The notes: generated by a model from the sequence alone, not told the origin. 64,000 bases of DNA from Anaerobutyricum hallii DSM 3353 (GCF_000173975.1 NZ_ACEP01000088.1:1-64000); one strand, 5' to 3'; positions 27,456-36,356 are shown, counted from the first letter of the stretch. Translations and numbers: made by a program.

Positions 27456-28112
27456 ATGCGTAAAATTATAATTCGTGTTGTAATCGCTGCTGTAATCTTA
27501 CTTGCCGGAATTGGTGTTTTTCAGTGGCATAACTATCAGCAGAAAGTAGAATACCGTAAAGAGGCATTGCTTTATTTTAAAGAGGAAGATTATTCGAAAA
27601 CGATTTCTTATCTTGGACAGGCGTTAAAACTTCAGTCTGTATTTGCAGGTAAGCTTGATTTGGATATGACCTGCTATTTAGCAGAGAGTCATTATCAATT
27701 AAAAGAATATGATGAAGCAGAGAAAATATATGATAAACTCATAAATAATGATAGCAAAAATGCACAGTATTATATATTAAAGGGTGAATGTCTTGCAAAA
27801 TCTGGAGATGCGAAGGCTGCCGTGAAAGTATATGAACAGGGATGGAACAGCACAAATGACACAGATTTTTTAGAGAAAATCTGCGAGATTTATGTAGAGC
27901 AGAAAGATTATGATAATGCTCTCAAATATATACAAAAAGGAATCGAACAGGGCGGCGAATCGAAGGCCGGTTTTATGTACGGAAAGATTGTTATTTATGA
28001 GAAGGCGCAGGAGTACGATAGGGCGTATGAGGCAGCTAAAAAATATGTAGAACTTTATCCTGATGATGAGGCAGGAAAGAAAGAATATATCTTTTTATCT
28101 ACAAGGATTTAA
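27456..28112 (+). CDS. TPR-repeat membrane protein
   Basis: A 218-residue protein with an N-terminal membrane helix (about 4-22) and tandem tetratricopeptide repeats facing outside or the wall, e.g. AESHYQLKEYDEAEKIYDKLI and YILKGECLAKSGDAKAAVKVYEQG. Likely a protein-interaction scaffold, partners unknown. The ATG at 27456 is preferred because TGAGG lies 6 bases upstream. A start 12 bases earlier overlaps that site. Confidence 0.78.
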   Translation: MRKIIIRVVIAAVILLAGIGVFQWHNYQQKVEYRKEALLYFKEEDYSKTISYLGQALKLQSVFAGKLDLDMTCYLAESHYQLKEYDEAEKIYDKLINNDSKNAQYYILKGECLAKSGDAKAAVKVYEQGWNSTNDTDFLEKICEIYVEQKDYDNALKYIQKGIEQGGESKAGFMYGKIVIYEKAQEYDRAYEAAKKYVELYPDDEAGKKEYIFLSTRI

Positions 28113-28143
28113 ATGGAATTACAAGAAAAAAGTTACGGGTAAT

Positions 28144-28170
28144 CCAGAGTATTTTTCAAACCGCTCTAAG
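28144..28170 (-). repeat. Dispersed repeat family 1, partial copy B
   Basis: CCAGAGTATTTTTCAAAC plus CGCTCT on the plus strand, i.e. the family core in reverse orientation. It sits directly in front of the ptsH promoter. Confidence 0.5.
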
Positions 28171-28180
28171 CGCTGTTATA

Positions 28181-28209
28181 TTGACAGTGTATATAAAAAA
28201 TGGTAAAAT
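28181..28209 (+). promoter_or_regulatory. Consensus promoter of ptsH-ptsI
   Basis: A perfect -35 TTGACA (28181-28186), a 17-base spacer and -10 TAAAAT (28204-28209) with an upstream TGG (extended -10). It is the strongest promoter I see in the window, fitting the high expression of HPr. It leaves a leader of about 135 bases. Confidence 0.85.
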
Positions 28210-28241
28210 AATGAGTACTAAAGGAACAAGGGGAGGTATGA

Positions 28242-28313
28242 ATGCAGGGTATAATACTAACCGAATGCATCAGCCAGCAGCACAGTATCCTGTTTTCTTT
28301 AGCTATTATTTAA
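28242..28313 (+). CDS. Possible 23-residue leader peptide before ptsH
   Basis: A short frame in the ptsH leader starts with an ATG 5 bases after GGGAGG (28231-28236) and ends with TAA at 28311-28313. The peptide is hydrophobic toward its C-terminus (SILFSLAII). The well-placed ribosome site is the only evidence, so it may be a leader ORF or chance. Confidence 0.25.
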   Translation: MQGIILTECISQQHSILFSLAII

Positions 28314-28349
28314 TTTATATTAACCTATTAAGAAAAGGAGAAATTAACT

Positions 28350-28613
28350 ATGGTATCACAGAAAGTTACAATCAACAACCCACAGGGACTTCACATGAGA
28401 CCGGCAGGAGTATTCGCTAAAGGAATGGCTAAGTTTGACAGTGACGTAACAATCAACTTCAACGGTAAAGCAACAAACGGAAAGAGCCTTCTTAACATTA
28501 TCGGTGCTTGCATCAAATGCGGTTCTGAAGTAGAAATCCAGTGTGATGGAGCTGACGAAGAAGAAGCATTAAAGACTGCTATCGAAATGATTGAATCCGG
28601 TTTAGGAGAATAA
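28350..28613 (+). CDS. ptsH: Phosphocarrier protein HPr
   Basis: An 87-residue PTS phosphocarrier. The catalytic His is in GLHMRPA near residue 15, and the regulatory Ser46 region is GKSLLNIIG, the HPr-kinase site used in Firmicute catabolite repression. It takes phosphate from enzyme I (next gene, 28 bases on) and passes it to sugar-specific IIA domains. AAGGAG precedes the ATG. Confidence 0.97.
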   Translation: MVSQKVTINNPQGLHMRPAGVFAKGMAKFDSDVTINFNGKATNGKSLLNIIGACIKCGSEVEIQCDGADEEEALKTAIEMIESGLGE

Positions 28614-28641
28614 TTGTAAATCAAAATTTGAGGTGAAGATA

Positions 28642-30351
28642 ATGTATACTGGTATTGGTGCATCAGCAGGAATCGGTATTGGTTCCGCTGTTATTGTAAA
28701 AGAGCCTTCCCTTGCATACGATAATAAAGCAGTCAGTGATGTTGACGCTGAAAAGAAGAGATTAGCAGAAGCCCTTGACAAGTGTATTGCAAAAACACAG
28801 GCAATGGCAGATGATATGAAAGAAAGAGTAGGGGAGAAAGAAGCAGAGATTCTGGAAGGACATGTCCTTCTCCTTATGGACCCAGAGATGACTGGGCAGA
28901 TGGAGACAAGCATTGCAGATGATAAGATGTGTGCAGAAGCAGCAGTAGAGAAAATCTGTGATTATTATATGCAGATGTTTTCTTCTATTGATGATGAGAT
29001 GTTCCAGCAGAGAGCAACAGACGTATGTGATATAAAGACAAGATTATTGAAGATACTTCTGGATGTAGAAGATGTAGATCTGGCGAATGTACCAGAGGGA
29101 ACTGTTCTCGTAGCAGAAGACTTAACTCCATCTATGACTGCAGGAATCAACCCTAAGAATGTTACAGGTATTCTTACGGAGGTTGGTGGTAAGACTTCCC
29201 ACTCAGCAATTCTTGCGCGGGCTCTTGAAATTCCGGCTGTACTCAGTATACCGGGAATCACAGAAAAGATTTCCAACGGAGATAAGGTCGTTTTAGATGG
29301 CTCAGAAGGTCAGACATATATTAATCCTGATGAGAAACTTCAGGCAGAGTATGAACAGAAACGAGTAGCATATTTAGAAGAGAAAGCTGCCCTTGCTCAG
29401 TTTGTTGGCAGGGAGACAAAAACTGCAGATGGTGTTAAGGTTGAACTTTGTGCAAACATTGGTAAGCCAGAAGATGCCCTTAAAGTAGTAGAGTGTGATG
29501 GCGAGGGAATTGGTTTATTCCGTACAGAATTCCTTTTCATGGATCGTCCTCAGATTCCTACAGAAGAAGAGCAGTTTGCAGCATATAAGAAGGTAGCTGA
29601 GACTTTAGAGGGCAAACCAGTTATTATCCGTACTTTGGATGTGGGTGGAGATAAAGAGATTCCTTATCTTGCTCTTGAGAAAGAAGAGAATCCATTCCTC
29701 GGTTTCCGTGCAATTCGTTTATGCTTAAAGAGAGAAGATTTATATCGTCCTCAGTTAAAAGCATTGCTTAGAGCAAGCGCATATGGAGATATCCGTATCA
29801 TGGTTCCTATGGTTACATGTTTAGATGAGCTTCGTGCAGTGAAGAACATGATTGCAGAACTGAAAGAGGAGCTGAAGGCAGAAGGTGTTGCATACGATGA
29901 GAATATCAAAGTTGGTATTATGATCGAGACACCTGCAGCAAGCTTAATGGCAGATGTTTTTGCAAAAGAAGCAGACTTCTTTAGTATCGGAACAAACGAT
30001 CTTACAGGATATACTATGGCAGTAGACAGAGGTAATGCAGAGGTTGCATATCTCTATTCCGCTTACAATCCGGCAGTACTTCGTTCTATCGAACGTGTTA
30101 TCAAAGCCGGAAGAGCAGAGGGAATCATGGTTGGTATGTGTGGTGAAGCAGCAGCAGACCCATTACTTGCTCCATTATTAATTTCCTTTGGAATGAATGA
30201 ATTTAGTGTAAGTGCGACTTCTATCTTAGCAACCAGAAAGGGAATCTCTCTCTGGACAAAAGAAGAAGCAGATGCTGTTGCAGCTAAGGCAATGTCTTTG
30301 ACAACAGAAGCTGAAGTTGAAGCATATCTTAAGAGCGTTGCAAAACATTAA
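28642..30351 (+). CDS. ptsI: PTS enzyme I (PEP-protein phosphotransferase)
   Basis: Starts the PTS phosphorelay from phosphoenolpyruvate. The phospho-histidine is in GGKTSHSAILAR, and the PEP-binding domain has GIGLFRTEFLFM, ETPAA and MCGEAAADP. It is 569 residues. The ATG at 28642 is chosen because GAGGTG lies about 7 bases upstream. A GTG three codons earlier overlaps that site. A strong terminator follows. Confidence 0.97.
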   Translation: MYTGIGASAGIGIGSAVIVKEPSLAYDNKAVSDVDAEKKRLAEALDKCIAKTQAMADDMKERVGEKEAEILEGHVLLLMDPEMTGQMETSIADDKMCAEAAVEKICDYYMQMFSSIDDEMFQQRATDVCDIKTRLLKILLDVEDVDLANVPEGTVLVAEDLTPSMTAGINPKNVTGILTEVGGKTSHSAILARALEIPAVLSIPGITEKISNGDKVVLDGSEGQTYINPDEKLQAEYEQKRVAYLEEKAALAQFVGRETKTADGVKVELCANIGKPEDALKVVECDGEGIGLFRTEFLFMDRPQIPTEEEQFAAYKKVAETLEGKPVIIRTLDVGGDKEIPYLALEKEENPFLGFRAIRLCLKREDLYRPQLKALLRASAYGDIRIMVPMVTCLDELRAVKNMIAELKEELKAEGVAYDENIKVGIMIETPAASLMADVFAKEADFFSIGTNDLTGYTMAVDRGNAEVAYLYSAYNPAVLRSIERVIKAGRAEGIMVGMCGEAAADPLLAPLLISFGMNEFSVSATSILATRKGISLWTKEEADAVAAKAMSLTTEAEVEAYLKSVAKH

Positions 30352-30398
30352 TAGCAAAGAATGGCAGAAGAGTATTTTAACTTAACTGCATTAAAGAT

Positions 30399-30430
30399 AA
30401 AAGGGTGTTGAGAGACACCCTTTTATTTTG
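30399..30430 (+). terminator. Terminator of ptsHI
   Basis: A 9-bp stem AAAAGGGTG/CACCCTTTT around an 8-base loop is followed by ATTTTG. It closes the ptsHI transcript. Confidence 0.8.
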
Positions 30431-30442
30431 CAAACATTTATT

Positions 30443-30458
30443 TTATCATTAATGATAA
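30443..30458. promoter_or_regulatory. 16-bp perfect palindrome
   Basis: TTATCATTAATGATAA reads the same on both strands and lies between the ptsHI terminator and the helicase gene. It looks like a binding site for a dimeric regulator. I cannot assign one, and its half-site order does not match the Fur box. Confidence 0.4.
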
Positions 30459-30552
30459 TGTACTCCTGCAGAGAGATACATTTAAAGCAGGAGAAACTCT
30501 AAAAAATAGATGAGTTATCTCGGATTACTTTTAGAATCCTTATAATATAAAA

Positions 30553-30569
30553 AGATTCCGAGAGTACAT
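30553..30569 (+). promoter_or_regulatory. Recurring leader motif, copy 2 (before the helicase)
   Basis: AGATTCCGAGAGTACAT lies 23 bases before the GTG start. Upstream CTCGGATT can pair with part of it, and a TATAAT sits at 30541-30546. Confidence 0.4.
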
Positions 30570-30592
30570 ACAGAAAGAAAGGAGGAGGAGAA

Positions 30593-32596
30593 GTGCCAGC
30601 AATTTTTAACAAAGAACAGGAAGAAGCGATCACACATAAAGAAGGTCCGTTAATGGTTCTTGCCGGTCCGGGTTCAGGAAAGACACTTGTAATTACTTAT
30701 CGCGTAAAATGGCTTATTGAAAATGCGGGGGTACATCCATCGAATATATTAGTTATTACATTTACAAGGGCAGCGGCAGAAGAAATGAGAAAGCGTTTTT
30801 TTGCCTTTGATGGGATGGAGAATGCACCGGTAACATTTGGTACTTTTCACTCAATTTTCTTTATGATTCTTCGCTATGCATACCGATATACGGCAGGAAA
30901 TATTATCCGTGAAGATGTAAAGCGGCGTTATATCAAAGAGATAACAGAGAATATGGAACTGGAAATCGAAGATGAGAAGGAATTCCTTTCCGGCATCATT
31001 AACGAAATCAGTTATGTAAAAGGAGAGATGATGTCCCTTTCCTACTATCACAGCAGTAATTGCTCTGATGAGCTATTTGCTCAGATTTATGAGGGGTATG
31101 AGAGAAGACTTCGAGAGGAGAATCTCATAGATTTTGATGACATGTTGGTCTTTTGCTATGAACTTTTAAAAGAGAGGAAAGATATCCTCGCCATGTGGCA
31201 GCAAAAGTTTCAGTATATATTAATTGATGAATTTCAGGATATTAATAAAGTACAATATGAGATTGTGCGGATGTTAGCAGGAAAAGGAGATCATCTGTTT
31301 ATTGTAGGAGATGATGATCAGTCCATCTATCGTTTCCGTGGGGCCAGGCCGGAAATCATGCTTGGATTTGAAAAAGATTATCCCGATGCGAAAAAAGTAA
31401 TTTTAAATACGAATTACCGGTGTAGTGCAGAGATTGTGGACAGTGCGGAACATCTCATTAGCCATAACACAAAGCGTTTTCCGAAAAATATGCAGGCAGC
31501 CCGCGGCAAAAAGGTACCGATTACATTCCGATATTTAAAAGATGCTGGAGAAGAATGCACTGATATTTTAAAAGGAATACGTTTTTATCATAAAAAGGGA
31601 ATTCCACTAGAAGAAATGGCAGTCATTTTCAGAACAAATACACAGCCAAGACTTCTTGTCGGCCGCTTGATGGAGTATAATATCCCATTTCAGATGCGAG
31701 ATGTGATTCCAAATATATTTGATCACTGGATTGCAAGAAATATATTAACGTATATAAAGATTGCGATGGGAAACAAAGACAGAAAGTTATTTTTACAAAT
31801 AATGAATCGCCCAAAACGTTATATTTCAAGAAGTATGCTTACTGACCCCCAGGTAGATTTGAAAAAGTTAAAGCAGGAAACCTTCGGCAAAAAATGGCTC
31901 TATGAAAAGATTGATAAGCTGGAGATGGATTTGTGCCTGCTCCGAAAAATGGAACCATATGCTGCCATACAATATATTCGTAACGGGATTGGTTATGAGG
32001 ACTATATGAACGAATATGCACAGTTTCGAAGGATGAATCCAGATGATTTAGAGGAAGTATTGAACCAGATTCAGGAAAGTGCGAAAGAATATCATAGTTT
32101 TGAAGAATGGTTTTCCTACATAGACTCTTATGGGGAGGAATTAGAAAAGCAGATGGAGGCAGGACGGCAGCAGCAAAAAAGCGGGGTGACACTCACGACA
32201 ATGCACAGCTCAAAGGGACTGGAATATGAGGTCGTCTTTGTTATGGATATTAATGAGGGGACAACTCCGCATAAAAAAGCAGTAAAAGATGCAGATTTAG
32301 AGGAAGAGAGAAGGCTCTTTTATGTTGCTGTTACAAGAGCTAAAACCTATCTTTTCCTATATTCTTTAAAGGAACTTTATCAGAAGGACGCACAGATATC
32401 CCGCTATATCGGCGAACTTCGTTATGATAAAAAGGAGTTCAAAAAGGGAAGAAGAGTGGTTCATAAAAATATTGGAAAAGGCACGATTCTTGAGTTAAAA
32501 GACGATAAGATAAAAATAAGATTTGATAACAGTAAGAAACCGAGGCTGTTTTCTATCAAATATCTGATGGAACAGGGACTTTTAGAATTAGAGTAG
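30593..32596 (+). CDS. UvrD/PcrA-family ATP-dependent DNA helicase
   Basis: A superfamily 1A helicase of 667 residues. It has Walker A GPGSGKT at about 25-31, Walker B IDEFQDIN, GDDDQSIYRFRGA, the motif V/VI region TMHSSKGLEYEVVFV and VAVTRAKTYLFL. The C-terminus ends in a short Tudor-like segment (KGTILELKDDKIKIRFDNS). It is shorter than PcrA (about 740), so I call the family, not the exact orthologue. Start GTG at 30593 follows GGAGGAG. Confidence 0.9.
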   Translation: MPAIFNKEQEEAITHKEGPLMVLAGPGSGKTLVITYRVKWLIENAGVHPSNILVITFTRAAAEEMRKRFFAFDGMENAPVTFGTFHSIFFMILRYAYRYTAGNIIREDVKRRYIKEITENMELEIEDEKEFLSGIINEISYVKGEMMSLSYYHSSNCSDELFAQIYEGYERRLREENLIDFDDMLVFCYELLKERKDILAMWQQKFQYILIDEFQDINKVQYEIVRMLAGKGDHLFIVGDDDQSIYRFRGARPEIMLGFEKDYPDAKKVILNTNYRCSAEIVDSAEHLISHNTKRFPKNMQAARGKKVPITFRYLKDAGEECTDILKGIRFYHKKGIPLEEMAVIFRTNTQPRLLVGRLMEYNIPFQMRDVIPNIFDHWIARNILTYIKIAMGNKDRKLFLQIMNRPKRYISRSMLTDPQVDLKKLKQETFGKKWLYEKIDKLEMDLCLLRKMEPYAAIQYIRNGIGYEDYMNEYAQFRRMNPDDLEEVLNQIQESAKEYHSFEEWFSYIDSYGEELEKQMEAGRQQQKSGVTLTTMHSSKGLEYEVVFVMDINEGTTPHKKAVKDADLEEERRLFYVAVTRAKTYLFLYSLKELYQKDAQISRYIGELRYDKKEFKKGRRVVHKNIGKGTILELKDDKIKIRFDNSKKPRLFSIKYLMEQGLLELE

Positions 32597-32664
32597 CAGT
32601 GCACTATCTTTCTATAAAGTTATATAATTTTTAGAAAATAGCAAAAATCTTCTACGGCAATAGG

Positions 32665-32693
32665 GGGACAAATACGGTAACTTATGGTAGAAT
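32665..32693 (+). promoter_or_regulatory. Promoter of uppP
   Basis: -35-like GGGACA (32665-32670), a 17-base spacer and an extended -10 TGGTAGAAT ending at 32693. Confidence 0.45.
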
Positions 32694-32725
32694 GAAGCGA
32701 TAAATATTACAGGAGGAACAAATAA

Positions 32726-33547
32726 ATGTTAATTGAAATGTTAAAAGTAATCCTGCTTGGAATTGTGGAAGGAATCACAGAATGGCTTCCAATCAGTTCT
32801 ACAGGACATATGATTCTTGTGGATGAATTCATTAAGCTGAATGTACCCAAAGACTTTATGGAAATGTTTTTAGTAGTCATTCAGCTTGGTGCGATTCTTG
32901 CGGTATGTGTGATTTATTTCCATAAGCTGAATCCATTCAGTCCGAAGAAGTCTGCAAAAGAAAAGAGAGAGACCGTTGATATCTGGGGAAAGGTAATCGT
33001 GGGGTGTCTTCCAGCAGCAGTTATTGGTCTTGCTTTTAATGATAAAATTGATGCACTTTTTTATAATGCACCAACCGTAGCCTTTACTTTAATTTTATAC
33101 GGTATTTTATTTATTATCGTTGAGAACTATAATAAACACAGAGAACCACAAGTAGGAGAATTATCTGATTTAACATATAAGATTGCAGTGATTATCGGAT
33201 GTTTTCAGGTACTTGCTCTTATTCCAGGTACTTCCCGTTCAGGAGCAACAATTATTGGAGCGATGATTCTTGGAACTTCCCGTTTTGTGGCAGCAGAATA
33301 TTCTTTCTTCTTATCCATTCCGGTCATGTTTGGAGCAAGCTTCTTAAAACTTGTAAAATATGGTTTCCATTATACAGGAATGGAAGTGACAATCCTTGTG
33401 GTTGGTATGCTAGTTGCCTTCATCGTTTCTATCGTAGCAATCAAGTTCCTGTTAGGATATATTAAGAAGAATGACTTTAAGGCATTTGGTGTATACCGTA
33501 TTGTTTTAGGTATTGTTGTTGCTGCTTATTTCCTTTTCGTTAAATAA
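32726..33547 (+). CDS. uppP: Undecaprenyl-diphosphatase
   Basis: Recycles the lipid carrier by dephosphorylating undecaprenyl diphosphate to the monophosphate needed for peptidoglycan synthesis (BacA type). It is a membrane protein of about eight helices in 273 residues. The active-site motifs [15 protein letters not shown] and [12 protein letters not shown] are clear. AGGAGG lies about 9 bases before the ATG. Confidence 0.96.
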   Translation: MLIEMLKVILLGIVEGITEWLPISSTGHMILVDEFIKLNVPKDFMEMFLVVIQLGAILAVCVIYFHKLNPFSPKKSAKEKRETVDIWGKVIVGCLPAAVIGLAFNDKIDALFYNAPTVAFTLILYGILFIIVENYNKHREPQVGELSDLTYKIAVIIGCFQVLALIPGTSRSGATIIGAMILGTSRFVAAEYSFFLSIPVMFGASFLKLVKYGFHYTGMEVTILVVGMLVAFIVSIVAIKFLLGYIKKNDFKAFGVYRIVLGIVVAAYFLFVK

Positions 33548-33574
33548 AGATTAATTTATTAAGGACAGACGCCT

Positions 33575-33692
33575 TCAGGAAGATACCTACTCCATATTTG
33601 TAATTTTAGTCGCTGCAGGTTGAATGTTCGCTTATGCGTTTGCATCCAACCTTTGCTCCGAGATTACAAATATGGAGCAGGTATCTTCCTGA
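33575..33692. repeat. Long hairpin repeat, family 2, copy A
   Basis: A 30-bp stem with one mismatch pairs 33575-33604 with 33663-33692, and the loop holds an inner stem (AGGTTGAATG against CATCCAACCT). The left half (CATATTTGTAATTTTAGTCG, then GTTGAATG) recurs at 52637. It lies after uppP and may act as a terminator or be a dispersed structured repeat. Confidence 0.7.
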
Positions 33693-33761
33693 GGGCTGAC
33701 AGTAGCTAAATTTACTTGAATTAAATAGTAATATAATAAAAATTGGAGAGTCAAGATTAAA

Positions 33762-34337
33762 ATGAAGAGAAGAACGCCAATCACACAATATTGTCATGAA
33801 CGGATACAGCAGATGATAAAGGAACCCCTTCTTTGCATTGATGCAACAGCAGGAACCGGAAAGGATACCGTTTTTCTGGCGAAGCTTGTAGGAGAAAAGG
33901 GCAGAGTAATTTCTATGGATATCCAGGAAATGGCGATAGAGCAGACAAAAAAACGGCTTTTAAAAGAACGGCTTTCTGATAGGGCAGAAGTTGTTTTAGA
34001 CAGTCATGCACATATGGATAAGTATGCTCAAAAAGACAGTGTTTCTCTTATCATGTTTAATCTCGGTTATCTTCCTGGAGGGGATCACAGCCTTTCCACA
34101 AAGGCAGATACAACAATCGAGGCCCTTGAAAAGGGACTGAATCTGCTTCATGAGGGAGGCATGATTTCCCTGCTTATTTATAGCGGGGGAGACAGTGGCT
34201 TTGAAGAGAAGAAGCAGGTACTTGCATGGCTTCGAGAATTGACGGATGATAAATATACTGTACTTGTGGAAGCTTTTTATAATAAACCCAATAATCCGCC
34301 GCTGCCGGTTTATATTTTAAAGAATGAAACGGCATAA
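33762..34337 (+). CDS. mnmM: tRNA (mnm5s2U34)-methyltransferase MnmM-like
   Basis: A 191-residue SAM-dependent methyltransferase matching the YtqB/MnmM family, which methylates the wobble uridine side chain of tRNA in Firmicutes. The SAM motif is DATAGTGKDTVFLA, and NLGYLPGGDHS is the family signature. A terminator follows. The specific activity is inferred from family similarity. Confidence 0.82.
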   Translation: MKRRTPITQYCHERIQQMIKEPLLCIDATAGTGKDTVFLAKLVGEKGRVISMDIQEMAIEQTKKRLLKERLSDRAEVVLDSHAHMDKYAQKDSVSLIMFNLGYLPGGDHSLSTKADTTIEALEKGLNLLHEGGMISLLIYSGGDSGFEEKKQVLAWLRELTDDKYTVLVEAFYNKPNNPPLPVYILKNETA

Positions 34338-34345
34338 AATAGTGT

Positions 34346-34376
34346 GCGGATAGAGTATTGTTTTATCTGCTTTTTT
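34346..34376 (+). terminator. Terminator after mnmM
   Basis: GCGGATA/TATCTGC stem (one G-U pair) with an 11-base loop, followed by six T at 34371-34376. Confidence 0.7.
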
Positions 34377-34414
34377 GACGGAAATTTTTTCTTTTCATAA
34401 AATTAGATATTCAT

Positions 34415-34444
34415 ATGCCAGTGCGGCAGATTTTATGGTAAGAT
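34415..34444 (+). promoter_or_regulatory. Possible promoter of pyrK-pyrD
   Basis: A -35-like ATGCCA (34415-34420) is 18 bases from an extended -10 TGGTAAGAT ending at 34444. It lies about 85 bases before pyrK. Confidence 0.4.
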
Positions 34445-34490
34445 AAGAAGTAGGTTGTTTGGAAGTTTTCAGCACTCGATTTTGCGGGGA

Positions 34491-34507
34491 AATTTTCGGG
34501 AGTACAT
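34491..34507 (+). promoter_or_regulatory. Recurring leader motif, copy 3 (before pyrK)
   Basis: AATTTTCGGGAGTACAT, 23 bases before the pyrK start, the same offset as the copy before the helicase. Confidence 0.4.
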
Positions 34508-34530
34508 TATTTTTAGAAGGAGGAAAAGAG

Positions 34531-35298
34531 ATGGAGATGATAAAAGAAACTGCAAAAGTTGTTCGTCAGCAGCAGATTGACGAGGGGATATTCGACATGG
34601 AATTATCCTTCCCTAAGGGGGCAGCATTAGCAAAGCCAGGACAATTTATTGCAATGTACTGTAACGACAAGAGTAAGCTTTTGCCTCGTCCGATCAGTAT
34701 TTGTGGTATTAATAAAGAAGAGGGAACTTTAAGAGTAGTTTACCGTGTTGCCGGAGAGGGAACAAAAGAATTTTCCGAGATGAAAGAGGGAGATACCTTA
34801 GAAGTTATGGGACCTCTCGGTAATGGATTTGCTTTAAAAGAGGAAAAGGCGATTATCATCGGTGGTGGTATCGGGATTCCTCCAATGTTAGAGCTTGCAA
34901 AACAGCTTAATGTAGAAAAAACAGTTGTACTTGGTTACAGAACTTCCACTTTCTTAAAAGACGAATTTGAGGCTGTCTGTGATGTAAAAGTTGCAACAGA
35001 AGACGGAAGTCAGGGAGCAAAGGGAACCGTTATTGATGCCATTGAAAAATATGGTGTTGAAGGAAAGGTAATCTATGCCTGTGGACCAATGCCAATGTTA
35101 AAAGCTCTCGCAGTTTATGCCGAAGAACACGGAATGGAAGCACAAATTTCCTTAGAAGAGAGAATGGCATGTGGAATTGGCGCCTGTCTTGGCTGTATCT
35201 GCAAGACAAAGGGAAAAGACCATCACACAAACGTAAACAATACCCGAATCTGTAAAGATGGTCCGGTATTTGATGCAAAGGAGGTAGTGTTTGCATGA
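34531..35298 (+). CDS. pyrK: Dihydroorotate dehydrogenase electron-transfer subunit PyrK
   Basis: FAD and [2Fe-2S] subunit that passes electrons between PyrD and NAD. It has the flavin motifs RPISICG and GGGIGIPPML, and the iron-sulphur cysteines in CGIGACLGCICKT with one more downstream (NTRICKDG). It is 255 residues and starts at ATG 34531 behind AGGAGG. It overlaps pyrD by 4 bases (ATGA), translational coupling of the two subunits. Confidence 0.95.
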   Translation: MEMIKETAKVVRQQQIDEGIFDMELSFPKGAALAKPGQFIAMYCNDKSKLLPRPISICGINKEEGTLRVVYRVAGEGTKEFSEMKEGDTLEVMGPLGNGFALKEEKAIIIGGGIGIPPMLELAKQLNVEKTVVLGYRTSTFLKDEFEAVCDVKVATEDGSQGAKGTVIDAIEKYGVEGKVIYACGPMPMLKALAVYAEEHGMEAQISLEERMACGIGACLGCICKTKGKDHHTNVNNTRICKDGPVFDAKEVVFA

Positions 35299-36197
35299 AT
35301 TTAGAAGTAACATTAGCGGGAAAGACATTTAAAAATCCTGTGACAACTGCCTCAGGAACATTTGGTTCTGGTGCAGAATATGAACAGTTCGTAGACCTTG
35401 CAGCACTTGGCGCAGTCACAACAAAAGGTGTGGCGAATGTACCGTGGGAGGGCAATCCTACCCCTCGTGTGGCAGAAACTTATGGTGGAATGCTGAATGC
35501 TGTCGGACTTCAGAATCCGGGAATCGATTTATTCTGTAAGAGAGATATTCCTCATTTAAAAGAAAAAGGAGCATCTATTATTGTCAATGTATGTGGAAGG
35601 AGTACTTCCGATTATGTGGAAGTTGTAGAACGTCTCGCAGATGAACCAGTTGATTTATTAGAGATTAACGTATCCTGCCCAAATGTAAAAGAGGGTGGTA
35701 TCGCTTTTGGTCAGAATCCAGATGCTTTATATGAAATTACAAAGGCAATCAAGGCAAAGGCAAAACAGCCAATCGTTATGAAGTTAAGCCCAAACGTTAC
35801 AGATATTACAGAGATGGCAAAGGCAGCAGAAGCCGGTGGATGTGATGCACTTTCTCTTATCAATACGATTACGGGAATGAAGATTGATATTCACAGACGT
35901 AAGTTTGTGCTTGCGAATAAGACAGGCGGTATGTCCGGTCCTGCAATCAAGCCAGTTGCTGTTCGTATGGTTTATCAGGTAAGCCACGCATGTAAGCTTC
36001 CGATCATCGGAATGGGTGGTATTCTCACTGGAGAAGATGCCATCGAGATGATGATGGCAGGTGCGACAATGGTTTCTGTTGGAACAGCGAATTTCCATAA
36101 TCCTCGTGCGACAATGGAAGTATTAGACGGAATGAAGGCATATATGGAAAGATACCATATCGAGGATATTAACGAGATTATAGGATGTATTGACTAA
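35295..36197 (+). CDS. pyrD: Dihydroorotate dehydrogenase B catalytic subunit
   Basis: NAD-linked class 1B enzyme oxidising dihydroorotate to orotate with FMN, working with PyrK. The catalytic Cys is in EINVSCPNVKEGG, and the FMN-binding regions VMKLSPNVTDI and GMGGILTGEDAIEMMMAGA are clear. It is 300 residues. Class B enzymes fit a strict anaerobe. Confidence 0.96.
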   Translation: MNLEVTLAGKTFKNPVTTASGTFGSGAEYEQFVDLAALGAVTTKGVANVPWEGNPTPRVAETYGGMLNAVGLQNPGIDLFCKRDIPHLKEKGASIIVNVCGRSTSDYVEVVERLADEPVDLLEINVSCPNVKEGGIAFGQNPDALYEITKAIKAKAKQPIVMKLSPNVTDITEMAKAAEAGGCDALSLINTITGMKIDIHRRKFVLANKTGGMSGPAIKPVAVRMVYQVSHACKLPIIGMGGILTGEDAIEMMMAGATMVSVGTANFHNPRATMEVLDGMKAYMERYHIEDINEIIGCID

Positions 36198-36239
36198 AAT
36201 ATATACTTATTAAATAAGCATATTTGCAGAATACATTTT

Positions 36240-36276
36240 CCCAGAGCATTTTTCAAACACGCTCCAGCGTGTTGAA
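36240..36276 (-). repeat. Dispersed repeat family 1, partial copy C
   Basis: CCCAGAGCATTTTTCAAACA then CGCTCCAGCGTGTTGAAAA. The core also folds on itself around the two bases CC. It lies between pyrD and pyrE. Confidence 0.55.
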
Positions 36277-36311
36277 AATACAAATAAACTGTGTTAGAAT
36301 CAGAACAACTG

Positions 36312-36356
36312 AATGTATTCTTGAAACAGGATATAAATAGAATTTCGAGAATACAT
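36312..36356 (+). promoter_or_regulatory. Leader hairpin with recurring motif, copy 4 (before pyrE)
   Basis: ATGTATTCTTGAAA near 36313 pairs with the motif GAATTTCGAGAATACAT at 36340-36356, giving a near-perfect 14-bp stem 30 bases before the pyrE start. It could be a transcription or translation control hairpin. Confidence 0.45.

Noticed and set aside
30443-30458. Fur box reading of the palindrome
   Set aside because: The half-sites are in the reverse order to the 7-1-7 Fur consensus; I keep it only as an unassigned palindrome.
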